Shown here: positions 54,443 to 63,254 of the stretch, piece after piece
Numbering within the stretch: the stretch's first letter is position 1
Layout: each line of letters opens with the position of its first letter
Assembly (NCBI RefSeq): GCF_000374425.1
Contig: NZ_KB894360.1
Coordinates: 1 to 64,000, forward strand
DNA length: 64,000 bases
Direction: 5' to 3'
Source of the DNA: Acinetobacter tjernbergiae DSM 14971 = CIP 107465
GTDB lineage: Bacteria > Pseudomonadota > Gammaproteobacteria > Pseudomonadales > Moraxellaceae
Made by a program: the position numbers and the translations under genes
The notes under the pieces: generated by a model
The model's database searches: none
The model's input: only the letters and a program-made list of their open reading frames with translations
What the model was told of the DNA's origin: nothing

Positions 54443-55501
54443 TTAACCACGCCCTCGTTGTACATCAAAACCATCAATTCCACCATAACCAAAGCGAATT
54501 TGGCGACGACACCACGGACAGGTTGCTTCTTCACTGAACCCGTCATAACACATCAATTGACCACAACCACACATTGCAAATGCGGTATCAGCCAAACAAT
54601 GTGGACATTCAGGTGCGCCTTTTAATAAGGTTGTATTGACTTGTTGCTGATGTTGGCTCTGATCAGACCACGTAAAATAATCTTCATCTATTTTGCAACA
54701 TTCAGTTAATTGAAAATGATACAAATTAAGTTCGATATTTAAATCTTGTGGGGCTTTGTACTGAATTTCTCGCTCATATTTCATCAGATAAGGACGATTG
54801 AGCTTCGCACAACGCCCGACAAAAGTGACACATTTTTCATCCACCAACGTATTTTTAGCAGGAAGGTCTTTCACCAATCGCATATAGCTTTCATCTAAAC
54901 TTGGTAAGTGATTATGTTCCTGCCCATCACCAATACTCTTACTTTGTGCTAATACCGAAGCACTAATCCATTGGAAAAACTTTTTAAAATCATGCTCATT
55001 CAGCTCATCAAAGGCAATACAATGCTCTGTTAATTGTTTTAAAGTTTGATAATCCACATTTTTGCCCATGCCTAAGGCAATTAAAGTGCAGCGTCGAGCA
55101 TATTTTTTCTGCCAACGATAAATTGCATCTTTACATTCATCTGTTGGACGACCATCTGTAAATAAATACACCACAGGTTTCCAATCACCTTTGGTGTCCT
55201 CAGTGGTTTTTATTAAATGGCGATCAAATTCATTCATTAAATGCTCTAAAGCCTTGCCTAAATGTGTACCACCACCTAAAGGTAATTTCACAGGATAATA
55301 GGCAAATACTTCAACCAACGGAACCAGTGTTCGAACCAACCCAGCAAATGCAATCACAGAAACATAAACCGTTTCTAAAGCATAAGGATCTTTGCGCAAT
55401 TGCTGCATGATTAACTGGATGCCTTGCTGCATCTGTTGGATATTCTGTCCAGCCATCGACTCAGAACAATCCAATACAAAAAAAACAGGTAAACGGCGCA
55501 T
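54443..55501 (-). CDS. terY: TerY-like VWA protein with C-terminal metal-binding domain
   Basis: A 352-residue protein. Residues about 1-200 are a VWA domain with an intact MIDAS (FVLDCSESMAG, PVVYLFTDGRPTDEC). The C-terminal ~130 residues hold a TerY-C-type cysteine-rich metal-binding part (CPHCLADTAFAMCGCGQLMCYDGF, CPWCRRQIRFGYGG), ending in Gly/Arg. It is the longer of two adjacent VWA genes. AAGGAT precedes the ATG. With the neighbouring PP2C and kinase it forms the conserved TerY-phosphatase-kinase triad. Confidence 0.88.
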   Translation of the reverse strand: MRRLPVFFVLDCSESMAGQNIQQMQQGIQLIMQQLRKDPYALETVYVSVIAFAGLVRTLVPLVEVFAYYPVKLPLGGGTHLGKALEHLMNEFDRHLIKTTEDTKGDWKPVVYLFTDGRPTDECKDAIYRWQKKYARRCTLIALGMGKNVDYQTLKQLTEHCIAFDELNEHDFKKFFQWISASVLAQSKSIGDGQEHNHLPSLDESYMRLVKDLPAKNTLVDEKCVTFVGRCAKLNRPYLMKYEREIQYKAPQDLNIELNLYHFQLTECCKIDEDYFTWSDQSQHQQQVNTTLLKGAPECPHCLADTAFAMCGCGQLMCYDGFSEEATCPWCRRQIRFGYGGIDGFDVQRGRG

Positions 55502-55529
55502 CTTTTATCCTTAATGATTGATGATCGAA

Positions 55530-56165
55530 TTACAAAACTAACTGTACTTCTGGCGGAGGTGGCGGCAATGAAATCGAACCTGAAATACCTGCACTACTAC
55601 TTCCTGCGACCACACTGGCTGAGACCCATTTAAAAAATCCAGAAAATGAAGCTGCGTCCATAGTGTCCAATACCACAACCTTATCCGTGAGTTGCAATAA
55701 GTACTCTTGCTTTGCTTTCGGGCCAGCCGCACATGCCACAATACTGGCAAAATTGAATTGTTGAATCACAGGAATGACCTGTTGATAGGCATAAATATCT
55801 GAGGGTGAACCATCTGTCATGATGAAGAGTAAAGGTCGCCAATCGCCTTTCTCATCCGTTGTATTCGTTTGTACTTGTTGATTAACACATTCAGCAAGAA
55901 GCTCCAAAGCAGCTCCCATAAAGGTTGCCCCTGCACTTGGCGCCTGAATTTCGGCAAGTTGCACTTGCTCCAAAGGGGTTAAAGGCAAATAAATTTTTGC
56001 TTCTAAATCAAAAGTAATAATACTTAAATAAACACTTTCTAATGCATAAGGATCTTGACGCAATGCGCTCAGCATGGACTGCAATCCGACATTCACTGAG
56101 TGAATCGGCTCACCTCGCATAGACCCAGACGTATCCAACAAAATATAAACAGGCAAACGACGCAT
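55530..56165 (-). CDS. Short TerY-like VWA protein
   Basis: A 211-residue VWA protein with MRRLPVYILLDTSGSMRG (MIDAS) and LLFIMTDGSPSD, lacking the cysteine-rich C-terminus of its neighbour and ending in a Gly/Ser then polyproline tail (PPPPPEVQLVL). The N-terminus is nearly identical in pattern to the 54443-55501 gene, showing tandem duplication. It lies 28 bases before that gene and 82 after the TerD-like gene. Confidence 0.87.
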   Translation of the reverse strand: MRRLPVYILLDTSGSMRGEPIHSVNVGLQSMLSALRQDPYALESVYLSIITFDLEAKIYLPLTPLEQVQLAEIQAPSAGATFMGAALELLAECVNQQVQTNTTDEKGDWRPLLFIMTDGSPSDIYAYQQVIPVIQQFNFASIVACAAGPKAKQEYLLQLTDKVVVLDTMDAASFSGFFKWVSASVVAGSSSAGISGSISLPPPPPEVQLVL

Positions 56166-56247
56166 AGAAAGATCTCTCAGCTACAGAATACTAGGGCTTT
56201 CAAATATAAATAGCCCTAGTATTTATTAAAATGTTGATCAGAATGGT

Positions 56248-56886
56248 TTAAGCATAGTGTTTTAACCATTCAACAAAAGAATCAGAGGATGATGCTTGCC
56301 CTACAGCATTAAATGACCAACCCGATGTTTCTCGTACCAATTCAGCAAACAATAAAGAACGTTGCTGCTCATATTGTCCTGTTCCAGACAAATCAAAACG
56401 CACCATTTCTTTACCTGTGGCATCAACAGCACGAATAAAAGCATTGTTCACTTGACCAAAATGCTGCTTATTTTCAACCGCTTTATAGATTTGAACAACA
56501 AATACAACTTTATGATATTGTTGAGATAAGTCATTTAACTTAACAATAATCTGCTCATCATCTCCATCGCCCGCACCCGTACGATTATCACCTGTTAACC
56601 AAATATGCCCCGAACCATGATATTGATTATTGAAAAACACCACATCGCCATTCTGTAAAGTCACATTCCCTTGCGCATCACGCCCTAGATTATTCACTTT
56701 ACCATTTTCACCGACTAAAAATGCGATTACATCCAAGTCATAATCCGCAGTACCACCCCCAAATAATCCAAGAAAACTTTTTTTCTGCGCTTGAATATCC
56801 CAACCCAAGCCAATGGTGACTTGGGATAAATTATTTTCGGTTTTCTTTAAACTAATACCCTGACCCTTACCTAAACTAACAGCCAT
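56248..56886 (-). CDS. TerD-domain protein, TerX/TerZ-like (first gene of Ter cluster)
   Basis: A 212-residue TerD-fold protein: MAVSLGKGQGISLKKT, the FLGLFGGGTADYDLDVIAFLV insertion plus acidic motif, TGDNRTGAGDGDDEQIIVKL, and FAELVRETSGWSFNAVGQ. The GGGTADYDLD insertion matches the last gene of the cluster, so the two similar members lie at opposite ends. An AAGGG lies upstream of the ATG. It is the promoter-proximal gene of the minus-strand Ter unit. Confidence 0.9.
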   Translation of the reverse strand: MAVSLGKGQGISLKKTENNLSQVTIGLGWDIQAQKKSFLGLFGGGTADYDLDVIAFLVGENGKVNNLGRDAQGNVTLQNGDVVFFNNQYHGSGHIWLTGDNRTGAGDGDDEQIIVKLNDLSQQYHKVVFVVQIYKAVENKQHFGQVNNAFIRAVDATGKEMVRFDLSGTGQYEQQRSLLFAELVRETSGWSFNAVGQASSSDSFVEWLKHYA

Positions 56887-57134
56887 TTTTATGTACCCTT
56901 TTTTTTAATTTAAAAATTTATGAAGCTCTGTTATTTCTAGTGATATTTTTTGATTTGGTCGCTTTTATATCATCTAGTTTTATTGATTAGGTTTACCTAA
57001 CAAATAGCCAAATAAAACAGCAGAATGTTTTAGATTCTAACTGTTTATCTGACTTACATTTTCTAACACAAACGATAATTTTTATCTATAAAAATCATTA
57101 AGAAGTAAGAAATAAATACGGAGCTGTCTACCCC
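56887..57134 (-). promoter_or_regulatory. Ter cluster promoter region with TTAGGT-TT-ACCTAA palindrome
   Basis: A 248-bp AT-rich gap between the dnaX stop and the Ter cluster. TTAGGTTTACCTAA (56987-57000) is a perfect palindrome with 6-bp arms. On the minus strand GATATAAA (near 56965-56972) follows it by about 20 bases and may be a -10 box, with no good -35, which would fit an activated or repressed promoter. No regulator gene is encoded in the cluster itself. Confidence 0.45.
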
Positions 57135-59147
57135 TTATGAACTGAGCTGAATGTTTTGTAATTCTGCATCAAAAGTCTCTATCAAACTCTTAATAGTTGG
57201 CTCTTGTTGCAATAACTCGACTGCCCGATGAAACGCTTTTTCTTTACGTGCATTTTGCATGATTAAAGGCGTATCTGAACTCACTGCGCCATACTGGACA
57301 TTAAATTGTGTATTTGCCCATTGTAGTTTCAATTCATCTTCAATACCTTGTCGTAATTGCGTTAGCATCCCTTCATACTCTTGTGGGATATGAAAGATAG
57401 ATACACCATCAATCTGCCCTTGCATCACACCGTGTTGTGCTAACTCCTGAACAGCAGGTGACAACTGACTGGTTCTAAACCAATATTCCCATTTTTCTAG
57501 ACTCCATTCACCTTCTAAAACTTGTTCACGCAGTTTTAAAATATCTTGTGGCATTAAATTGCTTTGTTCTGCTTCAAGCGTTGCAACGATTGTTGTTTCA
57601 ATGAAAATATCAACATCACGCTCTACAACCTGCTCATCCCTCACTTGAACATGTTGTTCCACCTCAACCGCAATATTTTGTTCGACAGGAAAAATCAAAA
57701 CATCATCTGATTGCATAAGATCAAACTGAGGGTTTAGTTGCTCTAAACTCTGCTCTAAACCAATAAGCTCTCCATCCTGTGCATCAAAGACCATAAGCTG
57801 ATGATCTTGCATAGCAGGTTCAGGTTCAGGTTCAGGTTCAGGTTCAGGTTCAGGTTCAGGTTCAGGTTCAGGTTCAGGTTCAGGTTCAGGTTCAGGTTCA
57901 GGTTCAGGTTCAACACTAAGCACTTCCTGCTGAACTGCAAGTTGAATATTGACTGGCTGTGGCGTTTGTTGTAATTGCTGAACATGAGATGAAATTACAC
58001 TCGGTTGAGGTACGTCAACATGATGAGGATTATTATTCCCCTCAATCGTGATCTCACCTGCAGACAAAGGTCTAAATGCAAGCAAGCGTAAAACACACAT
58101 TTCAAAACCTTGCTCTTGGGTGACAGCCAATTGCAAATCTGATCGTCCTTTACATGCAATTTGATAATAAAGCTGCAAATCTTGAGCAGAAATCAGTTTA
58201 GAAAGTTGCAAAATTTTCTGATTTATTTCTTCACTATATTTCAAAGCAAGATCAGGTAAATACTGCAACAAAGCCAGTTCATGTAATGTCGAAACCAATT
58301 GATCCAACACCAATGACACATCTAAGGCTTGTTGCCTAAACTGTAAAAGTAACTGGCTCACACGCGCTTGCTGATTTTGGTGAATTGCCAAAATCAAATC
58401 ATAAATAATGGTTCGATCAATCAATCCCAACATGTCTTTCACATCTTGATGATGGACTGCACCCTGACCATAAGCAATCGCTTGGTCAGTTAAAGACAAT
58501 GCATCTCGCAAAGAACCTTGTGCAGATTCAGCAATTTGCCAAATCGCATCCTGATCTGCGTCAATATGTTCTTTACTTAAAATCGCCGCTAGATGCGTTG
58601 TAATTTCATCAACAGCTAAAGGACGCAAGGTAAACTGTAGGCAACGTGAGATTACGGTGATAGGTAATTTTTGTGGATCTGTGGTCGCAAATAAAAATTT
58701 TACATGCTCAGGTGGTTCTTCTAGTGTTTTTAAGAGCGCATTAAATGAATGCGTTGAAAGCATATGTACTTCATCAATCAAGTAGACCTTGAAGCGACCT
58801 TGTGTCGGTGCATAAGGAACATTATCGAGTAACTCACGTGTATCTTCAACTTTGGTACGCGATGCTGCATCAATTTCAATTAAATCAATAAAACGACCTT
58901 CATTCACCGCCTTACATGTCGCGCAGACTTCACACGGCGTTGAAGTTACGCCTGTCTCACAGTTCAAGCATTTGGCTAAAATACGGGCAATCGTGGTTTT
59001 TCCGACACCACGCGTTCCTGTAAACAAGTAAGCATGATGCAAGCGTCCACGCTCTAATGCGCTAGTTAAAGCACGAGAAACATGGTTTTGCCCCACTAAC
59101 TCATTGAAATTACGTGGACGGTATTTTCTTGCCAGTACTTGATACAT
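57135..59147 (-). CDS. dnaX: DNA polymerase III subunits gamma/tau
   Basis: A 670-residue clamp-loader ATPase. It starts MYQVLARKYRPRNFNELVGQ and has Walker A GTRGVGKTTIARILAK, the zinc cysteines (CLNCETGV..CEVCATCK), Walker B VYLIDEVHML and the sensor TTDPQKLPITVISRC. After domain III comes a linker with 16 Glu-Pro repeats encoded by a perfect hexanucleotide array, then a C-terminal domain of the tau type. The ATG has AAGGAG six bases upstream. No A6G slippery site for gamma production was recognised. It lies upstream of the Ter cluster on the same strand. Confidence 0.96.
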   Translation of the reverse strand: MYQVLARKYRPRNFNELVGQNHVSRALTSALERGRLHHAYLFTGTRGVGKTTIARILAKCLNCETGVTSTPCEVCATCKAVNEGRFIDLIEIDAASRTKVEDTRELLDNVPYAPTQGRFKVYLIDEVHMLSTHSFNALLKTLEEPPEHVKFLFATTDPQKLPITVISRCLQFTLRPLAVDEITTHLAAILSKEHIDADQDAIWQIAESAQGSLRDALSLTDQAIAYGQGAVHHQDVKDMLGLIDRTIIYDLILAIHQNQQARVSQLLLQFRQQALDVSLVLDQLVSTLHELALLQYLPDLALKYSEEINQKILQLSKLISAQDLQLYYQIACKGRSDLQLAVTQEQGFEMCVLRLLAFRPLSAGEITIEGNNNPHHVDVPQPSVISSHVQQLQQTPQPVNIQLAVQQEVLSVEPEPEPEPEPEPEPEPEPEPEPEPEPEPEPEPAMQDHQLMVFDAQDGELIGLEQSLEQLNPQFDLMQSDDVLIFPVEQNIAVEVEQHVQVRDEQVVERDVDIFIETTIVATLEAEQSNLMPQDILKLREQVLEGEWSLEKWEYWFRTSQLSPAVQELAQHGVMQGQIDGVSIFHIPQEYEGMLTQLRQGIEDELKLQWANTQFNVQYGAVSSDTPLIMQNARKEKAFHRAVELLQQEPTIKSLIETFDAELQNIQLSS
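57817..57912. repeat. 16-copy perfect hexanucleotide repeat inside dnaX
   Basis: GGTTCA (TGAACC on the coding strand) is repeated 16 times without a mismatch over 96 bp, encoding (Glu-Pro)16 in the tau linker. A six-base unit keeps the frame, so slippage would only change linker length. Confidence 0.97.
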
Positions 59148-59339
59148 GTATGCTCCTTTTTGCAGCTTAAGGATACTGTTTTTTTGAAAGGACTGTAAAC
59201 GAATACGCTTCTAATTGATCAAGTTTAAATACATTCAATTCTTTTTAATGACGATTTCATCACTTTTATACAAGACTTGCACCGATAATCAACTCAAGGG
59301 AGAATACACCTTAATTTTTATGTTGTTGGCTTCATTCAC

Positions 59340-60503
59340 ATGTCTCAATCTTTAACGGTATTAGGCGGCATTACCGCAGAACAATTTTTAACTGAATATT
59401 GGCAAAAAAAACCTTTGCTTGTCCGTAATGCAATGCCTGAAATTATCGGGTTATTAGAACCCGATGACGTCAAAGAGTTGGCTTTAGATGAAGACATAAG
59501 TGCTCGTTTAATTCGACAAAAAAATAAAAATCCAAATGAATGGCATGTAAAATCATCACCATTAACCAAAGGTGATTTCCAAAAGTTACCCAATCTTTGG
59601 ACCATCCTCGTTCAAGCTGTTGACCATTATTCATTTGATATTGCTGAACTTTGGAAGAAATTTCCATTTATCCCACAATGGCGACGTGATGACATCATGG
59701 TGTCTTATGCACCTAAAGGCGGCTCGGTCGGGAAACATTTCGACTTTTATGATGTGTTTTTAGTACAGGGTCATGGGCATCGCCGTTGGCAATTGGGTCA
59801 AATGTGTGATGAATCAACCGCATTTGTTCCAGATCAACCATTAAAACTATTAACAGAAATAGATGTCCAGTTTGATGAAGTCCTTGCACCTGGTGATTTA
59901 TTGTATGTACCACCTGGTCTTGCTCATTATGGTGTTGCTGAAGATGACTGCCTCACCTTCTCTTTCGGTTTCCGTATGCCAAACCTAGCTGAAATGAGTG
60001 ATCGATTGAGTGAGCAATTTGCAAAAAATTCAGCACTGAAACAACCTTTAGCGGACATTACTCGCCAAAAAACTAACAATATTGGTGAAATAAACGGTAC
60101 AGAATTCTCTTATCTAAAAACACAATTGCTCGACTACCTCACACAAGCACCTGAGTTTGATGCAGCCATCATGGCATACATGAGTGAATCTAAATATCCG
60201 AATAGTATTCCTGAACCAGAAGAAATTGCAGTAGATGATTTACTTGAAGTCATTCATAGTGGCTATCAATTGCTACTTGAACCTGCTTCAAAAATACTCT
60301 ACCGCCAACAAAATGATTGCTTAGAATTTTGGGCAAATGGCGAGCAACTATGTATTTCTCAGACATTTGAGGCAGATCTTAAACAAATTGCTGATGGTAT
60401 GAGCATTATCTTTGATGAACAGTTCAATCGAACCGAAATACTCGAAGATATTGCGCAACTTTTAAATAATGCTGTATTAATGCTATTACCTCCCAGCGAA
60501 TAA
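59340..60503 (+). CDS. roxA: Ribosomal protein uL16 3-hydroxylase (JmjC-type oxygenase)
   Basis: A 387-residue Fe(II)/2-oxoglutarate oxygenase of the YcfD/RoxA group, which hydroxylates an arginine of ribosomal protein uL16. It has YWQKKPLLVRNAM, the metal ligands in GKHFDFYDVFLVQGHGHRRW (HxD), and the distal His in VPPGLAHYGVAEDD, followed by the C-terminal dimer/winged-helix region. The length is close to E. coli YcfD (373). No good ribosome site precedes ATG 59340; an AAGGGAGA lies about 38 bases up, so translation initiation looks weak. It is divergent from dnaX with 192 bp between. Confidence 0.88.
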   Translation: MSQSLTVLGGITAEQFLTEYWQKKPLLVRNAMPEIIGLLEPDDVKELALDEDISARLIRQKNKNPNEWHVKSSPLTKGDFQKLPNLWTILVQAVDHYSFDIAELWKKFPFIPQWRRDDIMVSYAPKGGSVGKHFDFYDVFLVQGHGHRRWQLGQMCDESTAFVPDQPLKLLTEIDVQFDEVLAPGDLLYVPPGLAHYGVAEDDCLTFSFGFRMPNLAEMSDRLSEQFAKNSALKQPLADITRQKTNNIGEINGTEFSYLKTQLLDYLTQAPEFDAAIMAYMSESKYPNSIPEPEEIAVDDLLEVIHSGYQLLLEPASKILYRQQNDCLEFWANGEQLCISQTFEADLKQIADGMSIIFDEQFNRTEILEDIAQLLNNAVLMLLPPSE

Positions 60504-60728
60504 AACGCTGAATCAATAGCTTCGAGAATAACTAAACTATTTGCAATCATAAATTGAGTTAATCTTTTTATTACAATAGTTTAGTTATACTTAAAAATGT
60601 TGATTCATTTATTTTTATAAGAATTACACTTTAATGATTGAATACGAATAAAAAATTTATAAACTAACTATTTATAACTTAAAACATATATTACATCTAA
60701 ATAATTTTTAACTAGAACGGAGAAAACC

Positions 60729-61784
60729 ATGTTTAAAAAAGTACTACTTTGTTCGTTTATTACATCTTCACTTTTCATTCAAGCAGCCAATGCCTGTACA
60801 CGCGCAGTCTATTTAGGTAGCAATGATCATATTATTACTGCTCGCTCTATGGACTGGAAAGTTGATGTGGGTACAAATCTATGGGTGATGCCAAGTGGCA
60901 TAAATAGAGATAGTAATGCTGGCCCTAAATCACTCAAATGGAAATCAAAATACGGTAGTGTGATTGCTACAGGCTATGATGTATCAACCACAGATGGTAT
61001 GAATGAAGCAGGTTTAGTTGCCAATGTATTATGGCTTGTCGAGTCTGAATACCCTGATGCAAAAAAGTCGAATAAACCTCAACTGAGTATTTCAGCGTGG
61101 GCACAATATGTCCTTGATAACTATGCCACCGTCTCTGAAGCAATTACTGTACTAGAAAAAGAACCTTTTACATTAATTACAGATAATGTTCCCGGTGAGC
61201 AACGTTTAGCGACACTTCACCTATCTCTTTCAGACAAGAGTGGAGATAGTGCAATTATTGAATACATTAATGGTAAACAAGTCATTCACCATGATAAAAA
61301 ATATCAAGTCATGACGAACTCACCTACCTTTGACCAACAACTTGCGCTTAATAGTTATTGGCAGCAAATAGGTGGCACTGTGATGTTACCTGGAACCAAT
61401 AGAGCTGCTGACCGCTTCGCAAGAGCTTCTTTCTACATTAATGCGATCCCCAAAAATGATAATCCTAAAGAAGCGATTGCCTCCGTATTCAGTGTTATTC
61501 GTAATACATCCGTTCCTTTTGGCTTAAATACAGAAGAAGAACCCAATATTTCATCAACACGATGGCGAACTGTTGCAGATCATAAACAACAACTTTACTT
61601 TTTTGAATCTGCTGTATCACCCAACGTTTTTTGGATAGATTTAAAAAAAATCAACTTCAAAGATGGTGTCACACGTAAATTAGATTTAGGGAAAGATCAG
61701 CAAAATACTTTTGCTGGAGATGCAACAGATCAGTTTAAAATTGCAAAACCATTTGAATTTCTTGGCCCATCATTGCACCATTAA
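60729..61784 (+). CDS. Periplasmic linear-amide C-N hydrolase (choloylglycine hydrolase family)
   Basis: A 351-residue Ntn-hydrolase. A signal peptide (about 1-22, ending ANA) is followed directly by the catalytic Cys (CTRAVYLG), so removal of the signal peptide would expose the nucleophile as the new N-terminus. Family features are ITARSMDWKVD (Arg, Asp), TTDGMNEAGLVANVLWL and NSPTFDQQLALNSYW (Asn). Relatives cleave bile-salt, penicillin V or N-acyl-homoserine-lactone amides; the substrate here is unknown, and bile salts are unlikely. GGAG lies six bases before the ATG. A small lipoprotein gene follows 34 bases after the stop. Confidence 0.88.
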   Translation: MFKKVLLCSFITSSLFIQAANACTRAVYLGSNDHIITARSMDWKVDVGTNLWVMPSGINRDSNAGPKSLKWKSKYGSVIATGYDVSTTDGMNEAGLVANVLWLVESEYPDAKKSNKPQLSISAWAQYVLDNYATVSEAITVLEKEPFTLITDNVPGEQRLATLHLSLSDKSGDSAIIEYINGKQVIHHDKKYQVMTNSPTFDQQLALNSYWQQIGGTVMLPGTNRAADRFARASFYINAIPKNDNPKEAIASVFSVIRNTSVPFGLNTEEEPNISSTRWRTVADHKQQLYFFESAVSPNVFWIDLKKINFKDGVTRKLDLGKDQQNTFAGDATDQFKIAKPFEFLGPSLHH

Positions 61785-61818
61785 TATTTTAACGTCAAAA
61801 TAAATGAGAGAAGCTAAT

Positions 61819-62331
61819 ATGAAAAAAGTGCTATGTTCGCTTAGTCTATCTGTAATCTTAATAAGTGGCTGTACAAATTTACAGAATTCACCCACCCCAT
61901 CAACCGCTATAAATAATCTTTCTACAGCTGGTTCCTTAAGTTGTAAAGTAAACGAACTTTGTCCAAATGTAGTAGTTGAATGGGATAAACAACAGAAAGA
62001 ACGTTTAAAAGTTGATGTCGCATTGACAAGTACTTATGAATATTACGATATAACAGGCATGACCTTTTTTGTTGACGGAAAATCATTTAACTATCTTCCC
62101 TCTGAAAAAACCCAACAAAAATATATAAACCGTTTAATTCCAAAACGTTCATCCAACACCTTTATTATTCCGAGTCAATTTCTTTATGAACTTAAAAATG
62201 TAAAAGATGTAGAATTATCAATTGAAACAAATAAAGGATCAATTAAACGGCCTGTTTATAGTGCTACTCAACAATCTATGCTTTATCAAAACTTTGCTAA
62301 ATTAATCAATGGTTTGCAAAAAAATAAATAA
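61819..62331 (+). CDS. Small hypothetical lipoprotein
   Basis: A 170-residue protein, not recognised. The signal sequence ends in a good lipobox (ILISGC), so it is likely a lipid-anchored envelope protein. The remainder is predicted beta/alpha with a Thr/Ser-rich start and few distinctive motifs. The start is ATG 61819, six bases after GAGAGAAG; an in-frame ATG at 61804 would add five residues. It is probably co-transcribed with the Ntn-hydrolase gene, which is also exported. Confidence 0.75.
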   Translation: MKKVLCSLSLSVILISGCTNLQNSPTPSTAINNLSTAGSLSCKVNELCPNVVVEWDKQQKERLKVDVALTSTYEYYDITGMTFFVDGKSFNYLPSEKTQQKYINRLIPKRSSNTFIIPSQFLYELKNVKDVELSIETNKGSIKRPVYSATQQSMLYQNFAKLINGLQKNK

Positions 62332-62342
62332 AAATATTTAAA

Positions 62343-62377
62343 AGTCAGTTATTTAGATAACTCCTAAATAACTGACT
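62343..62377 (+). terminator. Long hairpin after the lipoprotein gene
   Basis: AGTCAGTTATTTAG and CTAAATAACTGACT form a perfect 14-bp stem with a 7-base loop, 12 bases after the stop. No T-run follows directly (CAGACGCAAAAATTT), so it is a non-canonical terminator or an mRNA-end stabiliser. Confidence 0.55.
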
Positions 62378-62680
62378 CAGACGCAAAAATTTGAGACTGT
62401 AACTAGAAATTACACCTTTATGATGAACACTTATAATACTTAGCATAAGAAAAATCTTTTTCTTTATTCTAATTAACTCTTCTTTCGATTAATTAACTCT
62501 ATATATTCATAATGTTAACTTTATCACTTATGATAACGACTAAATATCAGAATACATTAAATAAATAATATTAGTTTTCCCTATGATATTTTCAAAATAA
62601 CATGTAAAATCCCATGCCAAAATTGCATGACTGAATGCAAAACAATGCTCTTATGGCGATGAGCGAATTCGAGGCTTTGT
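62378..62680. promoter_or_regulatory. Gap before tetR with CATGC-N7-GCATG repeat
   Basis: About 300 AT-rich bases without a gene. CATGC-CAAAATT-GCATG (62613-62629) is a perfect inverted repeat about 50 bp upstream of the TetR start and may be its operator. Nothing else was recognised. Confidence 0.35.
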
Positions 62681-63247
62681 ATGTCAAAAAAAGAAGATAT
62701 TATTAACACAGCATTAAGGCTTTTTAACTCACATAGTTATAATTCGATTGGGGTTGACCGAATTATTAGTGAGTCTGGTGTTGCTAAAATGACGTTCTAC
62801 AAATATTTCCCATCTAAGGAAAAATTGATAGAAGAATGTTTACTTCAACGCAATGTAAACCTTCAGAGTTCTCTCAATGCAACATTATCTGAGTGTGATC
62901 CAACTAATTACTTAGAGCAAATTAATGCCATTTTTCAATGGTATGATGCTTGGTTTAATAGTGAAGACTTCAATGGTTGTATGTTCCAAAAAGCACTTGA
63001 AGAAGTCATTAAAATTTATCCTTCTACTTTGAAACCAGCTACACAATATAAAATATGGTTAACAACACTCATTCAGAATTTGTTAACAAACCTAGATATT
63101 CGCAATCCAACCCATTTAGCGACTCTGATCGTCAGCATCTTAGATGGAATGACTATTCAAGCACATGTAAATAAAAATTCTGTGCAGATGAATGAATACT
63201 GGACACGTGTAGAACATTTGATTAATTTTGAAAAGGCTTTAGCTTAG
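62681..63247 (+). CDS. TetR-family regulator
   Basis: A 188-residue repressor. The N-terminal HTH is typical: IINTALRLFNSHSYNSIGVDRII, SGVAKMTFYKYFPSKEKLI. The C-terminal ligand domain has GCMFQKALEEV and ILDGMTIQAHV, like the YxaF/LmrA-type group. GAGG lies six bases before ATG 62681. The terminator at 63255-63293 closes the gene. No divergent target is adjacent; the nearest are the Ntn-hydrolase/lipoprotein genes upstream and the ArsR-like gene downstream. Confidence 0.87.
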   Translation: MSKKEDIINTALRLFNSHSYNSIGVDRIISESGVAKMTFYKYFPSKEKLIEECLLQRNVNLQSSLNATLSECDPTNYLEQINAIFQWYDAWFNSEDFNGCMFQKALEEVIKIYPSTLKPATQYKIWLTTLIQNLLTNLDIRNPTHLATLIVSILDGMTIQAHVNKNSVQMNEYWTRVEHLINFEKALA

Positions 63248-63254
63248 GCGACCT

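Noticed and set aside
39580..56886. Ter cluster as a prophage or integrated plasmid
   Set aside because: No integrase, att repeats, tRNA or phage structural genes at either edge; base composition does not change visibly at dnaX or at 39.5 kb.
57817..57912. Possible CRISPR array
   Set aside because: Direct tandem hexamers without spacers, in frame inside dnaX; not a CRISPR.
57755..57985. Asn-Leu repeat frame opposite-phase in dnaX
   Set aside because: It is the shifted reading of the GGTTCA hexamer array inside dnaX, not a gene.
57135..59147. Programmed frameshift in dnaX (A6G slippery site)
   Set aside because: No A-AAA-AAG with a following stem was found at the expected position; tau alone is called.
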